Part shown: in pieces, positions 42,033 through 50,497 of the stretch
Layout of the letters: each line of letters starts with the position of its first letter
How positions within the stretch are numbered: position 1 is the stretch's first letter
From: Pseudomonadota bacterium
Lineage (GTDB): Bacteria > Pseudomonadota > Alphaproteobacteria > Sphingomonadales > Sphingomonadaceae
Assembly (NCBI GenBank): GCA_023418595.1
Contig: JAEZZI010000011.1
Span: 1-50,894 of the forward strand
DNA: 50,894 nt
Direction: 5' to 3'
Notes under the pieces: model-generated
Database searches by the model: none
What the model saw: only the letters and a program-made list of their open reading frames with translations
Told to the model about the DNA's origin: nothing
Program-made: the position numbers and the translations under genes

Positions 42033-42953
42033 ATGGACTGGAGCGACCTGCCCTACTTCCTCGCCGTCGCGCGCACCGGCCAGATCGCGCGCGCCGCCAG
42101 CGCCACCGGCAGCGACGCGACCACGGTCGGGCGCCGCATCCGGCGGCTGGAACGCAGCATCGGCGAGCGTCTGTTCGAACAGACGGCCGAGGGCCAGTTG
42201 CTCACCCCGACTGGCCAGGCCCTGCTCAACAAGGCAGAAGCGATGGCGCGGATCGCGGGCGAAATCGGCGAAACGACGCGCGGCCGCCAGCCGCTGCGCG
42301 GCACGGTGCGGGTCAGCGTGGCGGAAGGATTCGGCACCTGGTTCATCAGCCGCCATCTGGGCGAATTCGCCGACGCGAATCCCGGCGTCGAGGTCGATCT
42401 GGTCGCCAGTTCGGGCTTCCTGAATCCCGGCAGACGCGAAACCGATCTGGCGGTGCTGCTGGCGCGACCGCGACGCGGGCCGCTGAACGTGCGAAAGCTC
42501 GCCGACTATCGATTGCGGCTATACGGCGCGACCGCGCAGATCGCGGCGCATCCGGTATCTTCACCCCGCGACCTGCACGGGCGCCGGATGGTCGGATATA
42601 TCCCCGATATTCTCTACGCGCCCGAACTGCGTTACCTGGACGAATTGCCCGTCGATCGCGCGCCGCAACTGCGGTCATCGAGCATCAATGCTCAGGCCAA
42701 GATGATCGCGACGGGGGCGGGAATCGGCATCCTTCCCTGCTTCATCGGCGACGCCGAACCCGGTCTGACGGCGATCCTGCCCGACCTGTCGATCCAGCGG
42801 AGCTTCTGGCTGACGACCCATCGCGAGACCCATGGGTTCGCGCAAATCCGGGCCTTTGCCGACTGGCTGTCGACCCTCGCCGCTCGCCATCGGGCAATCC
42901 TCGATGGCGAAATTTCCCCATCGTCTCAATCAGGCGGCTTTTCGAATGAGTGA
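42033..42953 (+). CDS. LysR family transcriptional regulator
   Basis: 306 aa. The N-terminal winged helix-turn-helix is at about 5-65 (FLAVARTGQIARAAS...RRIRRLERSIGERLFEQ), followed by a periplasmic-binding-like effector domain. It is divergent from mmsA with a 100-base spacer, so it probably controls the valine operon. The recognition helix region has SDATTVGRRIRRLE, typical of a LysR subgroup near aldehyde dehydrogenase genes. The effector is unknown; a valine-pathway CoA ester or acid is a guess. Confidence 0.9.
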   Translation: MDWSDLPYFLAVARTGQIARAASATGSDATTVGRRIRRLERSIGERLFEQTAEGQLLTPTGQALLNKAEAMARIAGEIGETTRGRQPLRGTVRVSVAEGFGTWFISRHLGEFADANPGVEVDLVASSGFLNPGRRETDLAVLLARPRRGPLNVRKLADYRLRLYGATAQIAAHPVSSPRDLHGRRMVGYIPDILYAPELRYLDELPVDRAPQLRSSSINAQAKMIATGAGIGILPCFIGDAEPGLTAILPDLSIQRSFWLTTHRETHGFAQIRAFADWLSTLAARHRAILDGEISPSSQSGGFSNE

Positions 42954-42971
42954 ACCCGCATTCTCGGCGCT

Positions 42972-42987
42972 GTCTCAACTTTGAGAC
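42972..42987. promoter_or_regulatory. GTCTCAA/TTGAGAC palindrome
   Basis: A perfect seven-base inverted repeat with a two-base centre, 19 bases past the LysR stop. The tight centre suits a protein-binding site rather than an RNA hairpin. It resembles sites bound by some bacterial enhancer-binding proteins, but no such protein gene is nearby. Confidence 0.4.
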
Positions 42988-43228
42988 GCAAAGGCATGTT
43001 CGGATCGGTTTCAACCGCATATCGACCTGGTCGACACTTAACCGGGGGGTTGGGCGTTCGAAACATCGCGATTGGCGGACGCCGCTATCACAATTTTCGG
43101 ACGGTCGATCGGGCAATAAGGGCTCAGGTGATTCGAATGACGGATCGTCGCGGCCCGGAAAGCCTCGATAATCGGCAATTCCACTTACCGTGCTTATCGA
43201 CCGTCATGCGTCAGCATGTCGTTCGAAT

Positions 43229-43283
43229 CCGTCCTCCGGTCGCCAACGGGTACGCGACCCAACCCGTTGGCGCCGGGGGACGG
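43229..43283. promoter_or_regulatory. long stem-loop upstream of the MFS gene
   Basis: CGCCAACGGGT (43241-43251) pairs perfectly with ACCCGTTGGCG (43262-43272) around a ten-base loop. The stem continues outward with CCGTCC...CCGG against CCGG...GGACGG, giving about 21 pairs with one bulged T and one G-T pair. No T-run follows. It lies about 85 bases ahead of the transporter start. Confidence 0.6.
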
Positions 43284-43366
43284 ATCACCTTTGGTGTCAG
43301 ATATACTGGCCGGGGGGAAGGCGGTCGCTTGATCGGTCGGATCACGCGCGATGCTTGGGGGCAAGC

Positions 43367-44668
43367 GTGCTGACCGATCGCCCGCTTTCCACCGACCAAT
43401 CTGCGCCACAACACGCCGCTCCCTCCATAAGCGCCGATCGTGCACCGCCCGGTGCGACCTGGCTGCTGGTGATCGGCGTCTATCTCGCCTATTTTGACCG
43501 GTTTATACCGTCCGCGGGGGCAACCTTCCTGAAGCGCGAATTCGGGCTTTCGGATGCCGGTTTCGGGCTGGTTGCGGGCAGCCTGTTTGCAATCGCCTAT
43601 GCCGCGGGGGCGATCCTTTTCGGTCACCTGGCAAGGGGTCGGTCGCTGGCGCCGTTCCTGATCGCCGGTATCGCGATGTGGACCGGCGGCATCATCGGGA
43701 TCGGCTATGCCGCCCGTGCGGAGCATTTCGCGGCGGCGCAGATCGTCGCCGGATTGGGCCAGGCGGCATTCATCCCCGCAGCGGTTTCGGCGATTTCGTC
43801 GGCGGGAAATTCCGTGCGCATCGGTCGGCTGACCAGCCGGTTCAGCATGGCGTCGTCGCTGGGGCGCAGCAGCGCGGCGTTGACGGCTGGCGCGATCATC
43901 GCGGCGATCGGGGCGTTCGCGATCGCGGCGCCGGTCGGCCTGCCGCAGGCGTGGCGGGCGACGTTCCTGCTGACCGCGCTGCCCAATTCCCTGCTGCTGA
44001 TGGCGATACTCGTCCTGCTGCCCCGGCAACAGCGGCGGGCCGTCGTCCAACCCGCCGCGCGGCTGCACATCCTGACCCGTGCCCAGGGATCGCTGGTGGT
44101 TGCCGCCTGCGCCGCCGTGGTGGTGATCCAATCGACGGCGATCTGGTTCCCGACATTGCTCGCGCGGCTTCACGGGATCGAGCCCGCGCGCGCCGCGATC
44201 ATGGTCGGAATCATCACGCTCGTCAGCGCGCCAGTCGGGCAATTGGTCGGCGGGCAATTGTTGGACAGGCTTGCGCCGCGGGTCCTTGCGCCGACCGCAA
44301 TCGTGATCCTGGGGATCGCGACTGCCGGTCTGGCGCTGCTTCTGCTGACCGCAATGCCGCGTCCGATAGCGGCGCTAATCTTGCTCGGCAGCGCCAATCT
44401 GGCGCTGGGCATCGCATCGTTATCCGCGCTTGCCGGATTGCAGCGCGAAACGCCGGTCGCCGATCGTCCGCGCATCAACGGCTATTTCTTCGCCACCATC
44501 ACGCTGGTCGGGCTGGGCATCGGCCCGGCGCTGACCGGCGTGCTGAGCGACGCAGGTGCCGATGCGGCAACCGCATTGCCGCGCGCGCTGGCGATCGTCG
44601 CCGCGGCGATGTTCGTGCTGGCGATCGCCGCGCACTTGTTTGCGCGGACAGCCGGGAATAGGCAGTGA
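43367..44668 (+). CDS. major facilitator superfamily transporter
   Basis: 433 aa with about twelve hydrophobic helices. The first-loop region DRFIPSAGATFLKREFGLSDAGFGLVAG and the following AIAYAAGAILFGHLARG are MFS-like, near the anion/sugar-acid or spinster-like groups. The substrate is unknown. The start is a GTG at 43367 with a weak GGGGGC site before it; the frame remains open upstream, so the exact start is uncertain. The stop overlaps the next gene's GTG by four bases, linking it to an AraC regulator. Confidence 0.85.
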   Translation: MLTDRPLSTDQSAPQHAAPSISADRAPPGATWLLVIGVYLAYFDRFIPSAGATFLKREFGLSDAGFGLVAGSLFAIAYAAGAILFGHLARGRSLAPFLIAGIAMWTGGIIGIGYAARAEHFAAAQIVAGLGQAAFIPAAVSAISSAGNSVRIGRLTSRFSMASSLGRSSAALTAGAIIAAIGAFAIAAPVGLPQAWRATFLLTALPNSLLLMAILVLLPRQQRRAVVQPAARLHILTRAQGSLVVAACAAVVVIQSTAIWFPTLLARLHGIEPARAAIMVGIITLVSAPVGQLVGGQLLDRLAPRVLAPTAIVILGIATAGLALLLLTAMPRPIAALILLGSANLALGIASLSALAGLQRETPVADRPRINGYFFATITLVGLGIGPALTGVLSDAGADAATALPRALAIVAAAMFVLAIAAHLFARTAGNRQ

Positions 44669-45669
44669 CCGTGGATCGGGAATCGCGCGCATTTCTGGGG
44701 TTCGACAGCGCCGCCTTGCCGATTGCGGAGCGGTTCGATGCCTATCACGCGCTTTATGCCCGCGGCGTCGATGCGATGGCGACCGGACCCGATTTCACCG
44801 TCGCGATGCGTGGCTGGCGGCTCGATCGCGCGCTGCTGTACGACCGGCGGCTCGCCGATGTCGCGCATGTCCGCGACGGCAACCGCGCCAATCGCGACGG
44901 GTTCGACCATTTCACGCTGACTCTGGTCCTTCAGGGCGAGTTTCACAGCGATGTTGGCGATGGATATCGCCGCGTCGCACCCGGCGATATCCTGATGATC
45001 GACATGCTGCGCCCGATGCGCAACCACGCGCCCGACGCGCATGTGCTCACCCTCAGCCTCGCGCGGACCGGCCTGATCGCGGCGACGGGCGGTGCGCAGG
45101 GGTGGCACGGCCATATCGTCCCGCGCGAACGCGGGTTCCTGCTGGCCGATCATATCGCATCGCTGGCGCGGCATGGCGCGTTGCTGTCGCCCGCTTCGCT
45201 GATGGCAATCGGGCGCGTTACCGTCGATCTGCTGGGCGTCGCGCTGACCCCGGCGCCGTGGCGGGAATCGCTCGACCATGACCGGCTGCAAGCCGAGCGG
45301 CGCGATCGGGTGCGCGCCTTCATCGCAGAACGGCTGTCCGACCCCGCACTTGACCCCGATATGCTGGTCGAGCGGTTCGGCCTTTCGCGCGCGACGCTTT
45401 ATCGCGATTTCGCGTCATGGGGCGGTATCGCTCGCTACATCCGCGACCAACGGCTGGAACGATTGCGCGAGCGACTCTCGGCGGGGGATCCGCGTCCGAT
45501 TGCCGCGATCGCGGAAGCTGTGGGTCTGGATCACGAAGGCCGCGCCAGCGACGCATTTCGAAAACGATTTGGTCAGCGTCCCGGCGCGTATCGCCGGATG
45601 ATCGCGCAGGAAACGCTGCTGGATGGCGCACACCGCCGGATGGCCGAATGGCAAAGCGAACTGCGCTGA
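44665..45669 (+). CDS. AraC family transcriptional regulator
   Basis: 334 aa. The N-terminal ~200 residues form a ligand/cupin-like domain related to AraC-binding proteins (FHSDVGDGYRRVAPGDILMIDM). The C-terminal ~100 residues carry two helix-turn-helix motifs (DPDMLVERFGLSRATLYRDF and AIAEAVGLDHEGRASDAFRKRFG). The first GTG overlaps the MFS stop (GTGA), so the two are translationally coupled and it probably regulates the transporter or its substrate pathway. Confidence 0.9.
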   Translation: MTVDRESRAFLGFDSAALPIAERFDAYHALYARGVDAMATGPDFTVAMRGWRLDRALLYDRRLADVAHVRDGNRANRDGFDHFTLTLVLQGEFHSDVGDGYRRVAPGDILMIDMLRPMRNHAPDAHVLTLSLARTGLIAATGGAQGWHGHIVPRERGFLLADHIASLARHGALLSPASLMAIGRVTVDLLGVALTPAPWRESLDHDRLQAERRDRVRAFIAERLSDPALDPDMLVERFGLSRATLYRDFASWGGIARYIRDQRLERLRERLSAGDPRPIAAIAEAVGLDHEGRASDAFRKRFGQRPGAYRRMIAQETLLDGAHRRMAEWQSELR

Positions 45670-45756
45670 CAACGGCGCTGTTTCGGCCGCCAAAGGAACT
45701 TCGCGCACGCCTCGTTCATTGGCACTTCCGACTCGACCACCGCACGGAGAAGAAAA

Positions 45757-46338
45757 ATGCGCGCATTCGCTTCCGCCACCGCTCTTGCCGCCAGCATGGC
45801 GTTGCTCGCCGCCTGTTCGTCTGAGCCTGCGAACGACACGATCACCGCCGACAACATGCTCGACAATATGCTGGCCGAAATGCCCGCAGAGGGCGCAGCG
45901 ACGACGCTGACCGCGCAGATCCTTACTGCAGACGGCACCAATGTCGGCACCGCGACCGCAACCGAAGCCGATGGCGCGATCCAAGTGACGGTCAACGGCA
46001 CCGGCATGCCGCCCGGCGAGCGCGGTTTCCACATCCATCAGGTCGGCGCGTGCGACGGCCCCGATTTCCAGACCGCAGGCGGCCACTGGAACCCGACCAA
46101 CGCCCAGCACGGCACCGACAATCCCAATGGCCCGCATGCAGGCGACATGCCCAATCTGAACGTCGGTGCGGACGGCACCGCGACCGCGACCTTCACGCTT
46201 CCGGCGGGCAGTTTTGCCGGGCTGATGGACGGCGACGGATCGGCGATCGTCGTCCACGAAGGGCCGGACGACATGCGCACCGATCCGTCGGGCGACAGCG
46301 GCGGGCGCATCGCCTGCGGGGTGTTCGCCGCGGGATAA
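45757..46338 (+). CDS. sodC: Cu/Zn superoxide dismutase, lipoprotein
   Basis: 193 aa. The signal ends in LLAAC, a lipobox, so the enzyme is membrane-anchored in the periplasm, where it removes superoxide. Metal ligands are in GFHIHQVGACDGPDF, GGHWNPTNAQHG, HAGDMPNL and VVHEGPDDM. The disulfide Cys pair (Cys in VGACDG and in RIACGVF) is kept. A Thr/Asp/Met-rich linker separates the lipid anchor from the domain. Confidence 0.95.
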   Translation: MRAFASATALAASMALLAACSSEPANDTITADNMLDNMLAEMPAEGAATTLTAQILTADGTNVGTATATEADGAIQVTVNGTGMPPGERGFHIHQVGACDGPDFQTAGGHWNPTNAQHGTDNPNGPHAGDMPNLNVGADGTATATFTLPAGSFAGLMDGDGSAIVVHEGPDDMRTDPSGDSGGRIACGVFAAG

Positions 46339-46422
46339 CGCCCAAATGTCGCCACCGACAGGCGTGCATGCTAAACAAGGTTGTTAGGTGTCTTGCGCAA
46401 TGCGCGCACGCCGGTCGGGAGG

Positions 46423-46905
46423 ATGATGGCAGAGGTTTCGGTCCTGTTCGTCTGTCTGGGCAATATCTGCCGCTCGCCGCTTGCCGAAGCGGCGTTCCGG
46501 CAGGAAGCTGAAGCGTTGGGCCTGACGGTCGAAACGGCATCGGCAGGGACCGGCGACTGGCATGTCGGGTATGGCGCCGACCCGCGCACCATCGCCTGCG
46601 CCGCACGCAACGCCGTCGACCTCAACGGTCACCGCGCGCAGCAGGTGAAGCCCGATCATTTTACCCGATACGACCATATCGTCGCGCTTGATCGCCAGAA
46701 CCTACGCGACCTGATGGCGATGGCGCCCGCCAACGCCACGGCGCGCGTCTCGCTGTTGCTTGACCATGTGCCGGGCCGTGCGGGCGAAAGCGTCGCCGAT
46801 CCCTATCATGGCGACGACCGCGATTTCGACCGGGCATGGCGCGACGTGAGTGCGGGCGCAGCAGCACTGGCGCGCAAACTGGCTTCAAAACCTCCGAGTG
46901 ATTGA
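46423..46905 (+). CDS. low molecular weight protein tyrosine phosphatase
   Basis: 160 aa. The phosphate loop CLGNICRSP carries Cys11 and Arg17 (the CX5R motif), and the general acid Asp is in VADPYHGDDRDF. Such enzymes dephosphorylate tyrosine kinases of polysaccharide export or act on small phosphoesters. The start is ATGATG after GGGAGG at 46417-46422; the second ATG (46426) gives a more usual spacing. The stop lies 47 bases before the next gene. Confidence 0.93.
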   Translation: MMAEVSVLFVCLGNICRSPLAEAAFRQEAEALGLTVETASAGTGDWHVGYGADPRTIACAARNAVDLNGHRAQQVKPDHFTRYDHIVALDRQNLRDLMAMAPANATARVSLLLDHVPGRAGESVADPYHGDDRDFDRAWRDVSAGAAALARKLASKPPSD

Positions 46906-46952
46906 CAAGGATAACACACCAGCCCACATTCGAGCTTTGGAGGAGACGGCGC

Positions 46953-47360
46953 ATGGCGAAAAAGGGCGGCAAGTCGAAGGACAAGGGCGAGAAATCGGGC
47001 TTTACCTTTGCCGGGATCGACATTCCGGCGGCACTGAAGGGCAGCGGCGTCACCGTCGACAATCTGACCAAGCATCCGCTGGTCGCCGGGCTCGCCGCGA
47101 TGGCGCTCGAATCGCTGGCCAGCCAGATCCGCGCCAAGACTGCCGCGACCAGCGCCGCCGCCGCGCCCGCCCCGGCGGCTCCCGAACCTGCACCCACGCC
47201 TGCCCCCGCGCGCAAACCGGCGGCCCGCAAACCCGCAGCAAAGAAACCCGCTGCGAAAAAGGCCGCAGCCAAGCCCGCCGCGAAGAAACCGGCGGCCAAA
47301 GCCGCCGCGAAGAAGCCCGCGGCAAAACCGTCCACGCCGAAACCCAAACCGGCATCCTGA
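46953..47360 (+). CDS. protein with histone H1-like Ala/Lys/Pro tail
   Basis: 135 aa. The first ~60 residues are a small domain with a helical core (LTKHPLVAGLAAMALESLASQI). The rest is an Ala/Pro segment and then a strongly basic tail of KPAAKK-type repeats, very like eukaryotic H1 tails and bacterial H1-like nucleoid proteins. A role in DNA or RNA binding is inferred from charge alone. A strong ribosome site (GGAGGAGA) supports the ATG at 46953. Its DNA is repetitive as a result of the tail. Confidence 0.75.
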   Translation: MAKKGGKSKDKGEKSGFTFAGIDIPAALKGSGVTVDNLTKHPLVAGLAAMALESLASQIRAKTAATSAAAAPAPAAPEPAPTPAPARKPAARKPAAKKPAAKKAAAKPAAKKPAAKAAAKKPAAKPSTPKPKPAS

Positions 47361-47373
47361 TCGGACTGACACA

Positions 47374-47970
47374 GTGGGCGCGGTCGAGATCATCGGGCTC
47401 GCCGCCAGTGTCAGCCTGCTCGCGGGATGGCGGCTCTATTTCACCGTCGCCATCGTCGGGCTGGCGATGCGGACCGGTTGGGCCGATCTGCCGCACCAGC
47501 TGGCCGCGCTCGACGCGCTCGCCAATCCCTGGGTGATCGGGATCGCCGCGCTGGGTGCGCTCGCCGAGTTCTTCGCCGACAAGATCGCCTGGCTCGACAG
47601 CCTGTGGGACGGGGTCCACACCGTCATCCGCCCGATCGGCGGCGCGCTGCTGGCACTGGCGATCGTCGATCCGGGCGATCCCGCATGGCAGGTAATCGCC
47701 TTTCTGCTGGGCGGCGGCGCGTCGCTGATGACCCATGGTGCCAAGGCGGGCACCCGCGCGATGGTCAACACCAGTCCCGAGCCGTTCAGCAATGTCGTCG
47801 TTTCGACCGGAGAAGATGTCGCGACCGGCGGGCTGCTGCTGCTGGCGCTCACCAACCCGATCGCGGCGGTGGTGATCGCAGTGCTGATCCTGGCGGCGAC
47901 GATCCTGTCGCTGGTCCTGATCCGCCGCGCGCTGGGCCGGGTGTTCGGGCGGAAGAAAGCAACGCCCTGA
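47374..47970 (+). CDS. DUF4126 membrane protein
   Basis: 198 aa with about five hydrophobic segments. The pattern GLAASVSLLAGWRLYFTVAIVGLA, then FFADKIAWLDSLWDGVHTVIRPIGGALLAL, and FLLGGGASLMTHGAKAGTRAMVN fits DUF4126 integral membrane proteins of unknown function. The start is a GTG at 47374, 13 bases after the H1-like gene stop, so they may share a transcript. A palindromic repeat follows the stop. Confidence 0.85.
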   Translation: MGAVEIIGLAASVSLLAGWRLYFTVAIVGLAMRTGWADLPHQLAALDALANPWVIGIAALGALAEFFADKIAWLDSLWDGVHTVIRPIGGALLALAIVDPGDPAWQVIAFLLGGGASLMTHGAKAGTRAMVNTSPEPFSNVVVSTGEDVATGGLLLLALTNPIAAVVIAVLILAATILSLVLIRRALGRVFGRKKATP

Positions 47971-47991
47971 ACTGGGCGCTTACCCTCTCAT

Positions 47992-48069
47992 CCGTTCGTT
48001 TCGAGCGAAGTCGAGAAACGTGGGCTAGGCGTTCGTATAGCGTTTCTCGACTTCGCTCGAAACGAACGG
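47992..48069. repeat. palindromic repeat, GTTCGTTTCGAGC family
   Basis: Perfect 29-bp inverted repeat: arms 47992-48020 and 48041-48069, loop of 20 bases. Nearly identical to 10761-10838 (arm core GAGCGAAGTCGA instead of GAGCGCAGTCGA). It lies between the convergent ends of the DUF4126 gene and tadA. Confidence 0.93.
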
Positions 48070-48082
48070 AAATGGAGATTGC

Positions 48083-48553
48083 TTACCGCTTGCCCGCAAA
48101 GAACCCCCGCAACAATTCCCCCGCTTCGCCCTCCAATATACCGCCATAGACCTCGGGCCGGTGGTGACAGGTGGGCTGTCCGAAGAATCGCGGGCCATGC
48201 TCCACCGCGCCGCCCTTGGGATCGCTTGCGCCGTAATAGAGCCGCGCGATCCGGGCATGCGCGATCGCGCCCGCACACATCGCGCACGGCTCCAGCGTGA
48301 CGAACAGGTCGCATCCCTCCAGCCGGTCGCTGCCGATCGCCGCTGCCGCCGCGCGGATCGCGACGATTTCTGCATGCGCGGTCGGATCGTGCGTCGCGCG
48401 CGGAGCATTGGCGCCGCGCCCGATCACCACCCCGTCCTTCACCACTACTGCCCCCACCGGCACCTCGCCCCGCGCCGCCGCCGCGCGCGCATCGTCGAGC
48501 GCCAGCCGCATCCAGGCGGGCAAGGGCTGTATCGAGGCGGGGGCGTCGTCCAC
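48083..48553 (-). CDS. tadA: tRNA-specific adenosine deaminase
   Basis: 156 aa. TadA changes wobble adenosine 34 of tRNA-Arg to inosine. The zinc/proton motif HAEIVAIR and the zinc Cys pair in LEPCAMCAGAI are present, with YYGASDPKGGAVEHG further on. The start is a GTG at 48553. The gene appears single, with a repeat just beyond its stop. Confidence 0.96.
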   Translation of the reverse strand: MDDAPASIQPLPAWMRLALDDARAAAARGEVPVGAVVVKDGVVIGRGANAPRATHDPTAHAEIVAIRAAAAAIGSDRLEGCDLFVTLEPCAMCAGAIAHARIARLYYGASDPKGGAVEHGPRFFGQPTCHHRPEVYGGILEGEAGELLRGFFAGKR

Positions 48554-48649
48554 GCTTATGCTGTCGCCCAGCTGATGATTTAGTGCAACATCGACGCGCT
48601 TCGTGCATTAAGAGCGCCGACGATCCGCTATCGAGACCGCCTACTCCCC

Positions 48650-49705
48650 ATGACCCTGCTGATTATCTATGTCGCCGTGGCGCTGAGCGTGTCGTTTCTG
48701 TGTTCGCTGCTGGAAGCCTCTTTGCTGACGATCACCCCGTCGGCGATTCAGACCGCCAAGAGCCAGGGCAAGGCATGGGCGCCCAAGCTCGACCGGCTGA
48801 AACAGGATGTCGAACGCCCGCTCGCCGCGATCCTGACCCTCAATACCGTTGCCCACACGATGGGCGCGGCGGGCGCGGGCGCGCAATATGCCCGCATCTA
48901 TGGCAATGGGACCGAGGCGATCTTCGCCGCGATCCTGACCGTCGCCGTCCTGATCCTCACCGAAATCATCCCCAAGACGATGGGCGCACGCTATGCAACC
49001 GCGCTTGCGCCGTTCACCGCGCGCGTGCTGCCGGTGATGATCGTCGCGCTAAAACCCCTGGTCTGGTTCTCTCAGGCGATCACGCGGATCATCACCCTGG
49101 GCAAGCCTGCCGACGCGCCCCAGCACCGCGAGGAATTGCTGGCGGTCGCGCAGATGGGTCGCGATTCGGGACAGTTGCACGGGCGGGAGACGCAGTTCCT
49201 CCACAACATGCTGCAACTCGACCAGGTGACGATCGCCGATGTGATGACTCCGCGCATCGTCATCTTTTCGCAGCCGATGGGACAGAGTCTGTCGCAATTC
49301 ATCGACGCGATCGACGACACGCCGTTCAGCCGTATTCCGCTCTATCGCGACAATCCCGACGCGATCGAGGGGTTCGTGCTCAAAAGCGAGGTGCTGACGC
49401 GCTGCATTCGCGGGCATGACGGCCCGGTGGACGATCTGCTGCGCCCGATGGGCACCACGCTGGCGCATGTCGCGCTCGACAAGCTGTTCCAGCGGATGAT
49501 CGCCGAGCATCACCACATCATGCTGGTGGTCGACGAATATGGCAGCCCCACCGGCATCGTCACGCTCGAGGACGTGCTGGAGACGGTATTCGGGTTCGAG
49601 ATTGTCGATGAGGTCGACCGCATCCCCGACCTGCAAGCCTATGCCCGCGATCTGTGGAAGGAACGCGCGGCCCGGCTGGGAACAGCCGTGCCGCCGCGCC
49701 TTTGA
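48650..49705 (+). CDS. CNNM/CorC-type protein (DUF21 and CBS pair)
   Basis: 351 aa. Four hydrophobic helices at the N-terminus form the DUF21 domain (SVSFLCSLLEASLLTITPS, then LTVAVLILTEIIPKTMGARYA). Two CBS domains follow (VTIADVMTPRIVIFSQ and EHHHIMLVVDEYGSPTGIVTLEDVLE). Such proteins are often called hemolysins but are now linked to magnesium efflux or homeostasis. The C-terminal CorC-HlyC domain appears to be missing, since the protein ends 50 residues after the second CBS. Confidence 0.9.
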   Translation: MTLLIIYVAVALSVSFLCSLLEASLLTITPSAIQTAKSQGKAWAPKLDRLKQDVERPLAAILTLNTVAHTMGAAGAGAQYARIYGNGTEAIFAAILTVAVLILTEIIPKTMGARYATALAPFTARVLPVMIVALKPLVWFSQAITRIITLGKPADAPQHREELLAVAQMGRDSGQLHGRETQFLHNMLQLDQVTIADVMTPRIVIFSQPMGQSLSQFIDAIDDTPFSRIPLYRDNPDAIEGFVLKSEVLTRCIRGHDGPVDDLLRPMGTTLAHVALDKLFQRMIAEHHHIMLVVDEYGSPTGIVTLEDVLETVFGFEIVDEVDRIPDLQAYARDLWKERAARLGTAVPPRL

Positions 49706-49714
49706 TGATGGCGA

Positions 49715-49960
49715 CTATTGCGCCGGCGGAGTCGCCGGTGCGGCCTTTTCGACCTGAAGCGTCGGCACTTCGACGGTCTTGTTGGTGGTGGTCACATCGA
49801 CCCGGCCGACATCGACGTCGAATTTCGGAGCCTGTCCCCCCTCGATTTTCACCGTCGGCAGTTGCGCCGACCGTTCCTGGTCGAGACTGATCATGCCCAG
49901 CGACAGCAGGACGATGACGATCAGGGCGACGATGCCTAGCAAGATCAGGATTCCACGCAT
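49715..49960 (-). CDS. small single-helix membrane protein
   Basis: 81 aa. An N-terminal transmembrane helix (ILILLGIVALIVIVLLSLGMI) is followed by a short periplasmic region rich in Val, Thr and Pro. I do not recognise a named family, but the length, charge pattern and clean ATG with GGAGG-type site suggest a real gene. It converges with the CNNM gene with nine bases between the stops. Confidence 0.65.
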   Translation of the reverse strand: MRGILILLGIVALIVIVLLSLGMISLDQERSAQLPTVKIEGGQAPKFDVDVGRVDVTTTNKTVEVPTLQVEKAAPATPPAQ

Positions 49961-50152
49961 GGATCAAACCTCCCTTTCTCGATTCGCGCGTTGATCCACT
50001 CGAATCGCTGTCGTAATAACGTGATGCGGCGCGCCGGGTTGCATGTCCGCCTTCGCAGAATCGGTTGACGGCACGGCCCCCAGCGGTTATCGGCCCGCAC
50101 TTTCCAGGGGTCGTTCGCGATCCCGCACACGCGAAAAGCCAGGATAAAACGC

Positions 50153-50446
50153 ATGTCGCGCATTTGCGAACTGACCGGCAAGGGCCGGCTGGTGGGGAAC
50201 AATGTTTCCCACGCCAACAACAAGACCAAGCGCACCTTTCTGCCCAATCTGCAGAATGTGACGCTGATGTCGGAATCGCTCGAAAAGAGCGTGCGCCTGC
50301 GCGTGTCGACCCACGGCCTGCGTTCGGTCGAACATAATGGCGGCCTCGACAACTGGCTGATCAAGACCAGCGACGACGACCTGTCGCTGCGCGCCCGCCG
50401 CCTGAAGCGCGACATTCGCAAGAAGCTCGCCGAAAAGGCTGCCTGA
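50153..50446 (+). CDS. rpmB: 50S ribosomal protein L28
   Basis: 97 aa, the normal size. The start MSRICELTGKGRLVGNNVSH and the NKTKRTFLPNLQNV segment are diagnostic. No zinc Cys pair is present beyond the single Cys5, so this is a zinc-independent form. A good terminator-like hairpin follows at about 50 bases. Confidence 0.98.
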   Translation: MSRICELTGKGRLVGNNVSHANNKTKRTFLPNLQNVTLMSESLEKSVRLRVSTHGLRSVEHNGGLDNWLIKTSDDDLSLRARRLKRDIRKKLAEKAA

Positions 50447-50497
50447 TTCGGAGACGGGCTGGCGCGCGACGCGACGGCCTTTCCCGGATTTCGGTTC

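Larger units (their letters stand above)
42954..43366. other. 413-base leader region of the MFS gene, no gene recognised
   Basis: It holds the palindrome at 42972-42987 and the long stem-loop at 43229-43283. A plus-strand open frame spans much of the region but has no recognisable protein features. Composition is a little less GC-rich than the flanking genes. Confidence 0.6.

Noticed and set aside
43218..43247. A tRNA-like T-arm (GTTCGAATCC) followed by GCCA
   Set aside because: The five bases on each side of the loop do not pair, and no acceptor or anticodon arm can be formed. The bases belong to the long stem-loop.
42981..43373. A 130-residue plus-strand frame between the LysR and MFS genes
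   Set aside because: It crosses the palindrome and the long stem-loop, is rich in Arg and Gly with no domain, and has no ribosome site. More likely non-coding leader.
46240..47390. Long Ala/Gly-rich minus-strand frames opposite the H1-like gene
   Set aside because: They mirror the KPAAKK-type repeat DNA and begin inside other genes; the plus-strand gene has a strong ribosome site.
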